Shown here: positions 7,269-15,440 of the stretch, one piece after another
How the letters are laid out: every line of letters begins with the position of its first letter
Numbering within the stretch: position 1 is the stretch's first letter
Assembly (NCBI GenBank): GCA_902826715.1
Contig: CADEFX010000010.1
Coordinates: 1-42,217 of the forward strand
Direction of reading: 5' to 3'
DNA from: an uncultured Hyphomicrobiales bacterium
Lineage (GTDB): Bacteria > Pseudomonadota > Alphaproteobacteria > Rhizobiales > Hyphomicrobiaceae
Length of the DNA stretch: 42,217 bases
Position numbers and translations under genes: made by a program
The notes under the pieces: model-generated
Told to the model about the DNA's origin: nothing
The model's input: only the letters and a program-made list of their open reading frames with translations
Databases searched by the model: none

Positions 7269-8590
7269 AGGCGGCTGTCGGGGCCCTGGAGCCGGCCCGC
7301 CATGCGCTCGAAACGGAACGGCGTGGGGTCGACCATCGGGGCGCGGCCGAGCACGAGGTCGGCAGCGAGGTGTCCGCCGCCCGGACCTGCGCCGAAGCCG
7401 TGGCCACTGAACCCGGTCGCGAGATAGAAGCCCGGCAACTCGGCTACCGGAGAAATCACCGGCAACCCGTCGGGCGTCGACTCGATGGCGCCGCCCCAGC
7501 CTTCGACCATCGTCACGTCCGCGAGCACCGGATACGTGCGCTTCAGATCAGCCATGGCCTCCCGCAGCAGATCATTGTCCGGCGGCGGGTCGTAGACACG
7601 CATGGCCTCGAATGGCGACGGCCCATCGAGCGGCCATGTGTTGTGCCGCATCATGGCGTCGAAGAACGGACGGCCGAAGCGGATCTTCAGCTTGCCGCCG
7701 CGCTGTTTGTACGTGGTCCAGAACATGCGCGCGTAGCGGAAGGCGTCGGGGGTCAGGTCGAACGTGCCGCGGCCGCTGTAGGCGACGTTCAGTCCGCCGT
7801 CCGCACGGCGGCGAATGCACACACCGGGGGTGGCGATCGCGCCCTCGGTCAGCTCGGGCGCCGGGCTCGTGCGCAGCACGGAGGCCTTCACGTGCAGCTG
7901 CGGCAGCCGCACGCCGTGCCGTCGCGCGAACATCGACGTCCACACCCCGCCGGCACACAGCACGGCGTCGGTGCGGATCGTGCCTTTCTCCGTCACCACG
8001 CCCGTGACGCGCCCAGCCGAGGTCTCGAGCCCGCGCGCGGCGCACGACTGATGCACGCTGACGCCCAGCCGGCGCGCTGCTTCCGCGATGGCAGGTGCAG
8101 CTTTCGCCGGCTCCGCGCGGCCGTCCGAGGACGTATACAGCCCGCCGACCCACGCTTCATTGGAGCTTTGGGTCTTGGCGCTCGCCTCCCCGGGGGACAG
8201 CACCTGCGCGTGCACTTGGTGCTGGCGCGCGTAGTTGCTCCAGTCCTCCCACATGGCGAGTTCGGCCGGATCCTTCGTAACGAAGACAACGCCGGTGCGT
8301 CGGAAGCCGACGTCGGTACCGATCTCGCCGGCCAACCCCGCCCATAGCTCTAGGCTGTGCCGGGCCAGCGGAATCTCCGCGCGATCTCGTCCCTGCTGAC
8401 GGCACCAGCCCCAGTTGCGGCTCGACTGCTCGCCCGCCACGTGTCCCTTCTCGACGAGCGCCACGCGCTGTCCCGCCTTCGCGAGATAGTAGGCAGCCGC
8501 GCACCCGACGATGCCGCCGCCGATGACGACCACGTCGGCATGGTCCGGCAGCGTCGCATCGCTCTGCACGGGATCTACGCGGGGGGCCAT
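7265..8590 (-). CDS. FAD-dependent oxidoreductase, DAO (D-amino acid/sarcosine oxidase) family
   Basis: This 441-residue flavoenzyme probably oxidises a secondary amine or amino acid. The Rossmann motif VVIGGGIVGCAAAYYL lies at residues 21-36, followed by the acidic end of the second strand (VEKG). A GEQSSRNWGWCR segment follows, as in DAO proteins such as DadA, sarcosine oxidase and glycine oxidase, and a GxSGHGFGxGPGGG flavin-contact motif lies near the C-terminus. The ATG at 8590 is preferred because AGAGG precedes it by nine bases and the FAD motif then sits at the usual distance; the frame is open to 8752. It lies between the regulator and the MFS gene, with a four-base overlap with the latter. 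Confidence 0.88.
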   Translation of the reverse strand: MAPRVDPVQSDATLPDHADVVVIGGGIVGCAAAYYLAKAGQRVALVEKGHVAGEQSSRNWGWCRQQGRDRAEIPLARHSLELWAGLAGEIGTDVGFRRTGVVFVTKDPAELAMWEDWSNYARQHQVHAQVLSPGEASAKTQSSNEAWVGGLYTSSDGRAEPAKAAPAIAEAARRLGVSVHQSCAARGLETSAGRVTGVVTEKGTIRTDAVLCAGGVWTSMFARRHGVRLPQLHVKASVLRTSPAPELTEGAIATPGVCIRRRADGGLNVAYSGRGTFDLTPDAFRYARMFWTTYKQRGGKLKIRFGRPFFDAMMRHNTWPLDGPSPFEAMRVYDPPPDNDLLREAMADLKRTYPVLADVTMVEGWGGAIESTPDGLPVISPVAELPGFYLATGFSGHGFGAGPGGGHLAADLVLGRAPMVDPTPFRFERMAGRLQGPDSRL

Positions 8591-8633
8591 TTCAGAGACC
8601 TCTCGTCTTGGGTAAAGGAGGCGCCGGCAGACC

Positions 8634-9302
8634 CTACAAATGCCGCTCGAGCAGCGTTTTGCCAATGATCCACAGCACTGTCGTCGGCACCTGTCCCGGG
8701 TTGAAAAAGGAGTGTGGCGCCGCGCCCCAGAATTGAAAGCTGTCGCCTTCATTAAGGACGGATTCCTCGTCTCCCACCTTCAGAAGAAATGTCCCCTGGA
8801 GCACGAGGCCCGCCTTCTCGCAGGCATAGCTGAGCGCCTGATCTCCTGAGTTCCCGGCCGGCGGCAGAATGAGGGTCATGAACTGCAAGTCCTGCGCGAC
8901 GCTCGGCGACAGCAGCTCCTTCACCATGTGCTGCGGACCGAGGTCGAGCCGGGGCCGGTGATGTGCACGCCGCACGAACTTCGGATCGTAGAGCGGATCA
9001 CCCTCGCTCCGCTCGTCCTCGAACAGCGCGCTCAACGGAATGCGCAGGGCCTGGCGGATGTTCGTCACCACGCCGAGCGACGGGTTGGAGAGATTGCGTT
9101 CGATTTGGCTCAACGTGCCGATCGACACGTTGGCGGCTTCCGCGAGCTGCTGCAGTGACATGCCGCGCTGAAGGCGCACGCGGCGGATGATGGGACCGAC
9201 GGCTGGGATCGGCGCGTCGCTGGCGCGCTTCTGCGTCTCAGAGTCCACCGCGCGGGGCGCTGGCTTCCTCCGGACCTTTTTCTGGGCTTCGATCGCACCC
9301 AT
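8634..9302 (-). CDS. XRE-family regulator with C-terminal cupin domain
   Basis: This 222-residue regulator has a basic N-terminal tail, an HTH_3 domain at about residues 37-94 (SLQQLAEAANVS, then IGTLSQIERN as recognition helix) and a small-molecule-sensing cupin at about 140-215 (GDSFQFWGAAPHSFFNPG). The architecture is that of PuuR/SutR-type regulators of amine and amino-acid catabolism. It is transcribed divergently from the large hyuA operon across a 346-bp region rich in inverted repeats, and its downstream neighbours are the FAD oxidase and MFS genes. It is therefore the obvious candidate to control both directions. The likely ligand is a substrate or intermediate of the locus; whether it represses or activates is unknown. 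Confidence 0.9.
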   Translation of the reverse strand: MGAIEAQKKVRRKPAPRAVDSETQKRASDAPIPAVGPIIRRVRLQRGMSLQQLAEAANVSIGTLSQIERNLSNPSLGVVTNIRQALRIPLSALFEDERSEGDPLYDPKFVRRAHHRPRLDLGPQHMVKELLSPSVAQDLQFMTLILPPAGNSGDQALSYACEKAGLVLQGTFLLKVGDEESVLNEGDSFQFWGAAPHSFFNPGQVPTTVLWIIGKTLLERHL

Positions 9303-9426
9303 TGATGTTCAGTCCCTCCGCGTTGCTTCGGCCGATGATGCGGCTGCGACGATTTCATAATTCTGTTCACGAGGTCAGCAAAAAACTGAAAATCTCACAA
9401 TCTTGGCGTGGTTGAAAGGCGCATCC

Positions 9427-9479
9427 GCACATTGCGTGTGCTGTTTTTTTGCCCATGTTGCCAGCAATATCACGTTGCT
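9427..9479. promoter_or_regulatory. Two short inverted repeats in the XRE/hyuA intergenic region
   Basis: GCACA-TTGCG-TGTGC at 9427-9441 and AGCAA-N7-TTGCT at 9463-9479 are perfect five-base-pair dyads between the divergent regulator and hyuA genes. In addition, the nonamer ACTGAAAAT occurs twice in this region (9385 and 9529). These are candidate operator half-sites for the XRE regulator; short dyads can arise by chance. Confidence 0.35.
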
Positions 9480-9485
9480 CACTGA

Positions 9486-9512
9486 TTGACAGATGCTTTC
9501 ATCGCCTAGACA
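9486..9512 (+). promoter_or_regulatory. Candidate sigma70-type promoter for the hyuA operon
   Basis: TTGACA (9486-9491) is a perfect -35 hexamer. TAGACA (9507-9512) is a possible -10 with a 15-base spacer, slightly short; TATAGA/TAGAAT around 9521-9528 is an alternative. It faces hyuA and lies next to the CAATTTT inverted repeat, as expected for a regulated promoter. Confidence 0.45.
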
Positions 9513-9514
9513 AT

Positions 9515-9539
9515 CAATTTTATAGAATACTGAAAATTG
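9515..9539. promoter_or_regulatory. Inverted repeat CAATTTT-N11-AAAATTG, candidate operator
   Basis: A perfect seven-base-pair dyad (9515-9521 and 9533-9539) lies immediately downstream of the candidate promoter. Its position over or just after the transcription start would suit repression by the adjacent XRE-cupin regulator. The right arm overlaps one copy of the ACTGAAAAT nonamer. Binding is inference. Confidence 0.45.
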
Positions 9540-9558
9540 CCTGCCTTTGGCCATAAGG

Positions 9559-9592
9559 CTCTGCATGTCGAGCTGTGCGCTCGCATGCAGAG
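9559..9592 (+). promoter_or_regulatory. Strong stem-loop in the hyuA 5' leader
   Basis: CTCTGCATG pairs perfectly with CATGCAGAG, and an inner CGAG/CTCG helix stacks on it across one bulged T, leaving a seven-base loop. The stem ends 56 bases before the preferred GTG start of hyuA. No T-run follows, so it is not a simple terminator. It may stabilise the leader, bind a protein or act as part of the operator. Confidence 0.5.
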
Positions 9593-9648
9593 AACCAGTG
9601 GCAAGGTCAGTCGAGGCGGAAAGCAACGGTTCTATACCGGGGGGCAAT

Positions 9649-11706
9649 GTGGGATATCGCGTAGGCGTTGATATCGGCGGTTCGTTCACCGACTTTGCGG
9701 TCATGGACGAGGCCGATGGCTCCGTCCACGCCTTGAAGGTTTTCTCGCGGCCCGACCGCCCGGGCGAGGAAGTCCTGGAAGGCATGCAGCAGATCGGCAG
9801 CCGGTACGGCATATCCCCGGCCGAGATTTCCTACTTTACGCATGGCACCACCGTCGGCGTGAACTCGGTGCTCCAGCGTAAAGGGCTGAAGCTCGCACTG
9901 TTTGTCACCGAGGGATTCCGCGACGTGCTCGAGGTCGCGCGCCTGCGCACCACGGACATGTTCGATCTTCTGGCGACGCGCCCCGCGCCGCTCATCACGC
10001 GCGACCGCGTGTTCCCGATTTCCGAGCGCATCGACGCCGATGGCACCGAGCTGACGCCCGTCTCCGAGGCAAGCGTGGCCGCGGCGGTAACAGCGGCGAA
10101 AGCAAAAGGCTGTGAGGGCATCGTCGTCAGCCTGTTGCACAGCTACCGCCACGCCGGCCATGAAAAGATTGTGCGCGATATCTGCGCTCGCCTGGCGCCG
10201 GAGCTGCCGGTGTTCCTGTCGAGCGAAGTATGGCCCATCGTGCGCGAGTACGAGCGCACCATCACCTCCACCGTCAGCGGCTACGTGCAGCCGCGCGTCG
10301 CGCATTACCTGGGCTCCCTGCAGACGGCGCTCAAGAATGTCGGCGTTGTGCCTGAGCTGAAGGTCACCAAGTCCAACGGCGGCGTCATGTCGGCCGAGCA
10401 GGGCAAGGGCAACTGCATCCAGATGATCCTGTCCGGCACGGCATCTGGCGTGATCGGAGCCTCGTTCATCGCCAGCGCTGCCAAGGTCGCCAAGGCCATG
10501 AGCCTCGACATCGGCGGCACCAGCGCGGATGTCGCCATGATCTTCGACGGCACGCCGCAGTACGGCGTCGGCGAGCGCATCGGTGATTTCAACATCTTCA
10601 TCCCCTCCGTATCCGTCAGCTCCGTCGGCCAGGGCGGCGGCTCGATCGCCTGGGTCGACAAGCTCGGTGTCCTCAAGGTCGGTCCGGAGAGCGCCGGCTC
10701 CAACCCGGGGCCCGTGTGCTACGGCCGGGGCGGCACGCGCCCGACCGTCACCGACAGCTTCGTCGTCTGCGGCCTCATCGGCTCGCAGGACCTGGGCTAC
10801 AACGCCGTCAAGATCGATGCGGAGGCCGCGCGCCGCGCTATCGAGCCGCTCGCCGACGAGCTCGGCGTTACGGTCGAGCGCACCGCCGAAGCCATTCAGA
10901 GCCTATGCATCTCTGGCATGTACAGCGGCGTCAGCGGCCTCGTCTCGCGCTTCGGCATCGATCCGCGCGAGTTCACGCTCATCGCCTTCGGCGGAGCTGG
11001 CCCGATGCTCGGGCCCATGCTCGCACGCGAGGTCGGCATGCGCGAGGTCCTGGTGCCGCCGACGCCCGGCGTCCTCAGCGCGCTCGGCGGCCTCGTCGCC
11101 GATCTCAAAAGCGACTTCATTCGCACCATCTACACCGAGCTCAATGCGCGCGCGATGCCGGCCATCGCCGAGGCGTTCGCCGATCTCGAAGCCACCGGCC
11201 GCCGCTGGCTGCGCGAGGAGCAGGGCTTCACCGGCGAGCCGCACATCACCTACGCCGGCGATCTGCGCTACGGCGGCCAGTCCTACGAGATCGAGACCAT
11301 CTTCGATCCCGAATGGTTGAAGGCCGGTGGCGACCTCGCCGCCATTACGGACGGCTTCCATGTTCGCCACGAGCAGCTGTTCGGTCACGCGGATCGGCAC
11401 GCCGGCGTGCAGGTCATCAATCTGCGCCTCGTTATCGCCGGGCAGACGCCGCGTCCGAGCCTGCCGTTGCAGGCGCGCGCCATGTCTGCGGCCGAGCCAA
11501 AGCTTACGATTCGGGCATGGATCGAAGGCGAATGGCACGACGTGCCTCTCTACATGCGCGCGGATCTCACCTTCGGTCACACCTTCTCCGGCCCTGCCGT
11601 CGTGGCCCAACCGGACTGCACCACCGTTGTTCCGCACGGCTGCCACGTCCGTGTCGACGAGATCGGCAACCTTCGCATCAGCATTGGCGCGGGAGGCGTG
11701 CAATGA
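9649..11706 (+). CDS. hyuA: Hydantoinase/oxoprolinase family subunit A (first copy)
   Basis: This is the ATP-binding subunit of an ATP-dependent cyclic-amide hydrolase or related carboxylase (families: 5-oxoprolinase, N-methylhydantoinase, acetone/acetophenone carboxylase). The two actin-like phosphate motifs are DIGGSFTDF at residues 8-16 and DIGGTSADV at about 287-295. Other family signatures are HGTTVGVNSVLQRKG, GQGGGSIAW and GPVCYGRGG. I prefer the GTG at 9649 (685 residues): the protein then starts right before the first beta-strand, a G-rich run precedes it, and the upstream TTG at 9547 would put a stem-loop inside the coding region and add an unconserved-looking tail. The stop overlaps the next gene's ATG (ATGA), so subunits A and B are co-translated. 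The substrate is unknown. Confidence 0.92.
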   Translation: MGYRVGVDIGGSFTDFAVMDEADGSVHALKVFSRPDRPGEEVLEGMQQIGSRYGISPAEISYFTHGTTVGVNSVLQRKGLKLALFVTEGFRDVLEVARLRTTDMFDLLATRPAPLITRDRVFPISERIDADGTELTPVSEASVAAAVTAAKAKGCEGIVVSLLHSYRHAGHEKIVRDICARLAPELPVFLSSEVWPIVREYERTITSTVSGYVQPRVAHYLGSLQTALKNVGVVPELKVTKSNGGVMSAEQGKGNCIQMILSGTASGVIGASFIASAAKVAKAMSLDIGGTSADVAMIFDGTPQYGVGERIGDFNIFIPSVSVSSVGQGGGSIAWVDKLGVLKVGPESAGSNPGPVCYGRGGTRPTVTDSFVVCGLIGSQDLGYNAVKIDAEAARRAIEPLADELGVTVERTAEAIQSLCISGMYSGVSGLVSRFGIDPREFTLIAFGGAGPMLGPMLAREVGMREVLVPPTPGVLSALGGLVADLKSDFIRTIYTELNARAMPAIAEAFADLEATGRRWLREEQGFTGEPHITYAGDLRYGGQSYEIETIFDPEWLKAGGDLAAITDGFHVRHEQLFGHADRHAGVQVINLRLVIAGQTPRPSLPLQARAMSAAEPKLTIRAWIEGEWHDVPLYMRADLTFGHTFSGPAVVAQPDCTTVVPHGCHVRVDEIGNLRISIGAGGVQ

Positions 11707-13751
11707 CGGCCGTCGCACGCGCTTCCGAAACGCCGGCTCCCGCATCGCCGGCCGCCGACATCAAGACCGACCGCATCGCGCTGCAGACGTTTGCAGACCA
11801 TTGCATCGCCGCCGTGGAGGCCATGGCCTTCACGCTGATGCGCACGGCGCACTCGACCTTCGTCAAAGAGACGGAGGATTTCACTTGCGCGCTGCTGACA
11901 CCCGACGGCGCCACCTTCGCCTGCCCGCGCACGATGGGAACGACATGGCTATTCGGCCTCGACTACGGCCCGGCCATCAAGATGATCGCCGACTATGAGG
12001 AAGGCGACGTCTGCATCACCAACGATCCCTACAGCGGATCGGTCGCCACGCATACGCCCGACATCCACATCTGGAAGCCCATCTTCATCGACGGCGATCT
12101 CGTCTGCTTCGTTGCCGGGCATATCCACAACACCGACATCGGTGGCGCCGTCCCGGCCTCGCTCTCGCGCACGCTTACCGAAATCCAGCAGGAAGGCATC
12201 TGCATTCCGCCGAGCAAGCTCGTCAGCCGCGGCGTTCTGAATGAGGACATTGTCAAGATCCTGCGCGCTAATGTGCGTGTGCCCAAGCAGAACTGGGGCG
12301 ACCTCAACGCTCAGATCGCCTCCGTTGCTATCGGCGAGCGTAAGATCAAGGACGTCATCGCCCGCTTCGGCCTGCCGCAGTTCAAACAGGGCATCGAGGA
12401 CATGCTGTCCTATGCCCATGCCAAGGCGCAGGAGGTCGTGCGCACGATCCCCGACGGCCAGTACTTCCACGCCGAATACGCCGACGAGGACAGCGACGGC
12501 GGCCTGCCATGCCGCATCGCCATCACGCTCACCATCAAGGACGGATCGCTCGTCCTGGACTACACCGGCAGCGATCCCCAGCTTACCTCGTCTCTCAACA
12601 TGCCCACCGGCGGACGCGAGCAGCACGCGCTGACAATGGTCGGGCTGGGCTACGTGCTCTATACGCTCGACAAGACACTGCTGATGAACTCCGGAGTCTA
12701 TCGTGTCGGCCGCGCCATCCTTCCGCGCGGCAGCGTCGTGCACGCCGTCGCGCCGGCCGCGGTCGGCATGCGCAGCCTCACCTGCATCGTGACACAGCTC
12801 GGCACTTTCGGTGCCTTCGCCAAGGCTATTCCGGAACGCCTTGGCGCCTCGCCCGCCGGCGGCAATGCGCTCATGTTTGTGCGTACGCTCGATATCGAGG
12901 GACGCACGATCATGGCCTCAGTCGGGCCGCTCGGCGGCGGTGCCGGCGGCGGACCCTCAGCCGATGGTACCGACGGCGCCGGCGCGAGCAGCGCCTATCT
13001 CAAGAACACGCCCATCGAGATCAGCGAGTCGGAGATCCCTATCCGGTTCAAGGAATATGGTCTTGCCCCTGACTCTGGCGGCGCCGGGCTTTGGCGTGGC
13101 GGTGCGGGCCTCGTCATGGAGTTTGAAGTCTTCGCCCCGCATACCATTATTACGGCCCGCAACCGCGATCGTTCCATGTACGGCTGTTGGGGCCTCAAAG
13201 GCGGTTATGCGGGTGCGCTGTCAAGCTTCATCCTCAATCCTCAATCGCCCGAGCCCAAGCAGCTCGGCAACCGCGATGTCGTGACGCTGCAACCTGGCGA
13301 CGTCATCCGCACGATAGGCCCAGGCGCTGGTGGCTGGGGCGATCCACTCGATCGCGATCCCGAGCAGGTGGCCCTCGACGTGGCCGGCGGCCTCGTGTCG
13401 GCCGAGCAGGCGCGCGCCGCTTATGGCGTTGTTCTCTCCGGCGACAGTGTCGATCTTCCCGCAACGCGCGCGCTTCGCGCCCAGTCCCGCAGGAAGCGGC
13501 CGCTGTTCGACTACGGCCCGACCCGCACGGCCTATGAAGAGGTCTGGAACGAGGAGCGGTACCGTGCGCTCACCCGCGTGCTCACGCACACCGCCATCAC
13601 CTGGCGGCATTGGGTCAAGAACCAGGTGTTTGCCGCCGTTGCCGCGGGCCGGCACGCCGACGCCGGCGAAACCGAGCAGATCTCGCGCATCTACGAGGAT
13701 CTGACGCAACGTTTTCCGCGCCTCAGAACCATTGAGCCATCCGCACACTAG
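11703..13751 (+). CDS. hyuB: Hydantoinase/oxoprolinase family subunit B (first copy)
   Basis: This 682-residue partner subunit carries the metal-binding catalytic site. Family signatures are NDPYSGSVATHTPDIHIW at about residues 107-124, GHIHNTDIGG, and the C-terminal GAGGWGDPLDRDP. It starts at an ATG overlapping the hyuA stop, with GGGAGG a few bases upstream. Usual HyuB length is about 520-600; this copy has an additional tail of roughly 85 residues after the normal end, rich in Trp, Arg and charged residues (from RRKRPLFDYGP onward), which I cannot assign. No third small subunit, as in acetone carboxylase, is present. The TRAP transporter genes begin 29 bp later, so import of the substrate is likely tied to this enzyme. 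Confidence 0.92.
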   Translation: MTAVARASETPAPASPAADIKTDRIALQTFADHCIAAVEAMAFTLMRTAHSTFVKETEDFTCALLTPDGATFACPRTMGTTWLFGLDYGPAIKMIADYEEGDVCITNDPYSGSVATHTPDIHIWKPIFIDGDLVCFVAGHIHNTDIGGAVPASLSRTLTEIQQEGICIPPSKLVSRGVLNEDIVKILRANVRVPKQNWGDLNAQIASVAIGERKIKDVIARFGLPQFKQGIEDMLSYAHAKAQEVVRTIPDGQYFHAEYADEDSDGGLPCRIAITLTIKDGSLVLDYTGSDPQLTSSLNMPTGGREQHALTMVGLGYVLYTLDKTLLMNSGVYRVGRAILPRGSVVHAVAPAAVGMRSLTCIVTQLGTFGAFAKAIPERLGASPAGGNALMFVRTLDIEGRTIMASVGPLGGGAGGGPSADGTDGAGASSAYLKNTPIEISESEIPIRFKEYGLAPDSGGAGLWRGGAGLVMEFEVFAPHTIITARNRDRSMYGCWGLKGGYAGALSSFILNPQSPEPKQLGNRDVVTLQPGDVIRTIGPGAGGWGDPLDRDPEQVALDVAGGLVSAEQARAAYGVVLSGDSVDLPATRALRAQSRRKRPLFDYGPTRTAYEEVWNEERYRALTRVLTHTAITWRHWVKNQVFAAVAAGRHADAGETEQISRIYEDLTQRFPRLRTIEPSAH

Positions 13752-13780
13752 AACCGGTTTGTCGTCGAGGAGAGGTACCC

Positions 13781-14797
13781 ATGCTTAGGATCCTGAGAAA
13801 GATGGCCGCGGCATTGGTGCCGCTGCTTGTGTGCGCCGGCGCCGTGCAGGCGGCACCTGCCGAATGGAAAATGCACATCGTCTGGGTGCCGACTAGGCCC
13901 GAAGCCGTCTCCTTCAAGGAGTTCGTGGCCAAGGCCAACGAGTTGAGCGAAGGCACGCTCAATATCACGTTGTACGACAGCGGCTCGCTGGGCGTGAAGG
14001 ACGTGGACATGCTGCGCATCCTGCCGGCTGGCACCACGATCCAGATCGCCGGCCTGTCGCCGGCCTATCTCAGCCGCGACGTGCCAGAGTTGCCGTTCGT
14101 GCTGCCCGTCGGCGTGCTCCCGACGCCCGACGACGTGCTGAAGACCCAGCCGGCGCTCGATAAGATCTACCGCGCCATCTACGATCGCCACGACATCATG
14201 ATGCTGGGCCTCGTCACCTCGCCCATTCGCACGACGCACGTGTGGTGCAAGGACCCAATCAACAGCCTCGAGGCGCTGAAGCATAAGAAGCTGCGCGTGT
14301 GGGGCAAGTTCCAGGTGGACGCCTTCTCCAAGCTCGGCGTCGCCGCGCAGATCGTGCCGCAGAACGATCTCTACCTCGCCATGCAGACGGGCGTGGTCGA
14401 CTGCGCGATCTATCCGCTCGTGTTCGGCAAGACCATTTCGCTGCAGGAAGTCGCCAAGAACGTCGCCTACCTGCATCCCTACTCCGATCCGCCGCTCGCC
14501 GTCATCGTCTCGGGCAAGGCCTACAAGGCGCTGCCTGAGAAGGCGCAGAAGGCGATAGCCGATGCCGGAGCATGGATCACGAGGCGCACGGCCGAGCAGC
14601 TCGCCGAAGGCACCAAGCTCGACGCCACCGCAACCGCCGACATGACGGCCGCGGGCGTGAAGATTCTGCCCGAGTTCTCCAAGGCCGATCAGGATGCCTA
14701 CCTGAAGGCTTCGCAGGACGTGTGGCTCATCGGCGCCAAGAGCGTCGGTGACAAGGGCATGGCCAACTACGAGGCCATCAAAGCCACCATCAAGTAG
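13781..14797 (+). CDS. dctP: TRAP transporter solute-binding protein, DctP family
   Basis: This periplasmic receptor delivers an organic acid to a TRAP permease. The 338-residue protein has a clear Sec signal peptide (basic start, hydrophobic core at about residues 8-22, AQA-type cleavage near 24-26) and the DctP fold. LRVWGKFQ and VPQNDLYLAMQTGVVDCAIYP segments around 180-215 match the region carrying the conserved carboxylate-binding Arg. GAGGAGAGG precedes the ATG by a few bases. It lies between hyuB and the membrane subunits dctQ and dctM. The substrate is probably a carboxylate, by family rule; the operon suggests one handled by the hydantoinase-type enzymes. Confidence 0.93.
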   Translation: MLRILRKMAAALVPLLVCAGAVQAAPAEWKMHIVWVPTRPEAVSFKEFVAKANELSEGTLNITLYDSGSLGVKDVDMLRILPAGTTIQIAGLSPAYLSRDVPELPFVLPVGVLPTPDDVLKTQPALDKIYRAIYDRHDIMMLGLVTSPIRTTHVWCKDPINSLEALKHKKLRVWGKFQVDAFSKLGVAAQIVPQNDLYLAMQTGVVDCAIYPLVFGKTISLQEVAKNVAYLHPYSDPPLAVIVSGKAYKALPEKAQKAIADAGAWITRRTAEQLAEGTKLDATATADMTAAGVKILPEFSKADQDAYLKASQDVWLIGAKSVGDKGMANYEAIKATIK

Positions 14798-14810
14798 CAG
14801 CCGCGTGGTG

Positions 14811-14830
14811 GCGCTGCCTTCGGGCGGCGC
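14811..14830 (+). promoter_or_regulatory. UUCG-capped hairpin between dctP and dctQ
   Basis: GCGCTGCC-TTCG-GGCGGCGC forms an eight-base-pair stem with one G-U pair and the very stable UUCG tetraloop, 13 bases after the dctP stop. No T-run follows, so full termination is unlikely. Such hairpins protect the 3' end of solute-binding-protein mRNAs and allow more receptor than permease to be made. Confidence 0.6.
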
Positions 14831-14906
14831 TGCCCCGCGTGCGTAAATCCTCCGCACCTATTCTGCACGACATCCCGCTTTCTGACGCTGGGGCAAAGTC
14901 CGCCGC

Positions 14907-15440
14907 ATGAGCATCGTAGAGCGTCTTTTCACGGTCGTCGCCAGGGCGATGCTGTATATGGCGACCGCTGCCCTACTTCTGCTGACGTTCCTCGTCGTCC
15001 TGTCGTCTCTGATGCGCTACGTCTACGGCGCTCCCTTCAGCTTCACCGAGGAGCTTGTGGCGCTGCTCTACATGACCTCGATCTTCCTGGCCGTGCCGCT
15101 CGCAACCGCCGAGCGCGTGCACGTCGCCATCGCCGTGCTGCCGAAGAAGCTGATGCACCTGCTGCGCTATCCACTGCGCCTCCTGGCCTGCCTCATCATG
15201 ATCGCGTTCTGCGTCTGGTTCACGATTGTCGCCTACGAGTTCACGGCGCAGTCCTACAGCTTCCATTCGAGGTCCGAGCAGGCCGAAATCCTGCTCTGGC
15301 CATGGATGGCCATCATGCCGGTCAGCATGGCCTTCGTCGTCCTGATTTCGATCCTCCACCTTGTTCAAGGCATTGATCCGTCCGCCGAGACCGCGCCATC
15401 GCCCGATAGCGACGTCTCGCTCAAAGGGGACGCGCTCTGA
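14907..15440 (+). CDS. dctQ: TRAP transporter small membrane subunit, DctQ family
   Basis: The 177-residue protein has four predicted membrane helices (about residues 13-36, 48-66, 85-108 and 131-151) and the family pattern RYVYGAPFSFTEELVALLYM near helix 2. DctQ bridges the receptor-docking and transport subunits. The stop overlaps the dctM start by one base (TGATG), so the two membrane subunits are made together. The 109-bp gap from dctP holds the UUCG hairpin. The C-terminus is a short Asp/Ser-rich tail. Confidence 0.92.
   Translation: MSIVERLFTVVARAMLYMATAALLLLTFLVVLSSLMRYVYGAPFSFTEELVALLYMTSIFLAVPLATAERVHVAIAVLPKKLMHLLRYPLRLLACLIMIAFCVWFTIVAYEFTAQSYSFHSRSEQAEILLWPWMAIMPVSMAFVVLISILHLVQGIDPSAETAPSPDSDVSLKGDAL

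Noticed and set aside
10716..11702. A 329-codon open extension upstream of the first hyuB ATG, in frame with it
   Set aside because: It lies wholly inside hyuA in another frame and has the Arg/Pro-rich look of a GC-rich shadow; the ATG at 11703 has a good ribosome-binding site and the family N-terminus.
13748..14857. Minus-strand open frame of 369 codons opposite dctP
   Set aside because: dctP has a clear signal peptide, family motifs and ribosome-binding site; the opposite frame has none.
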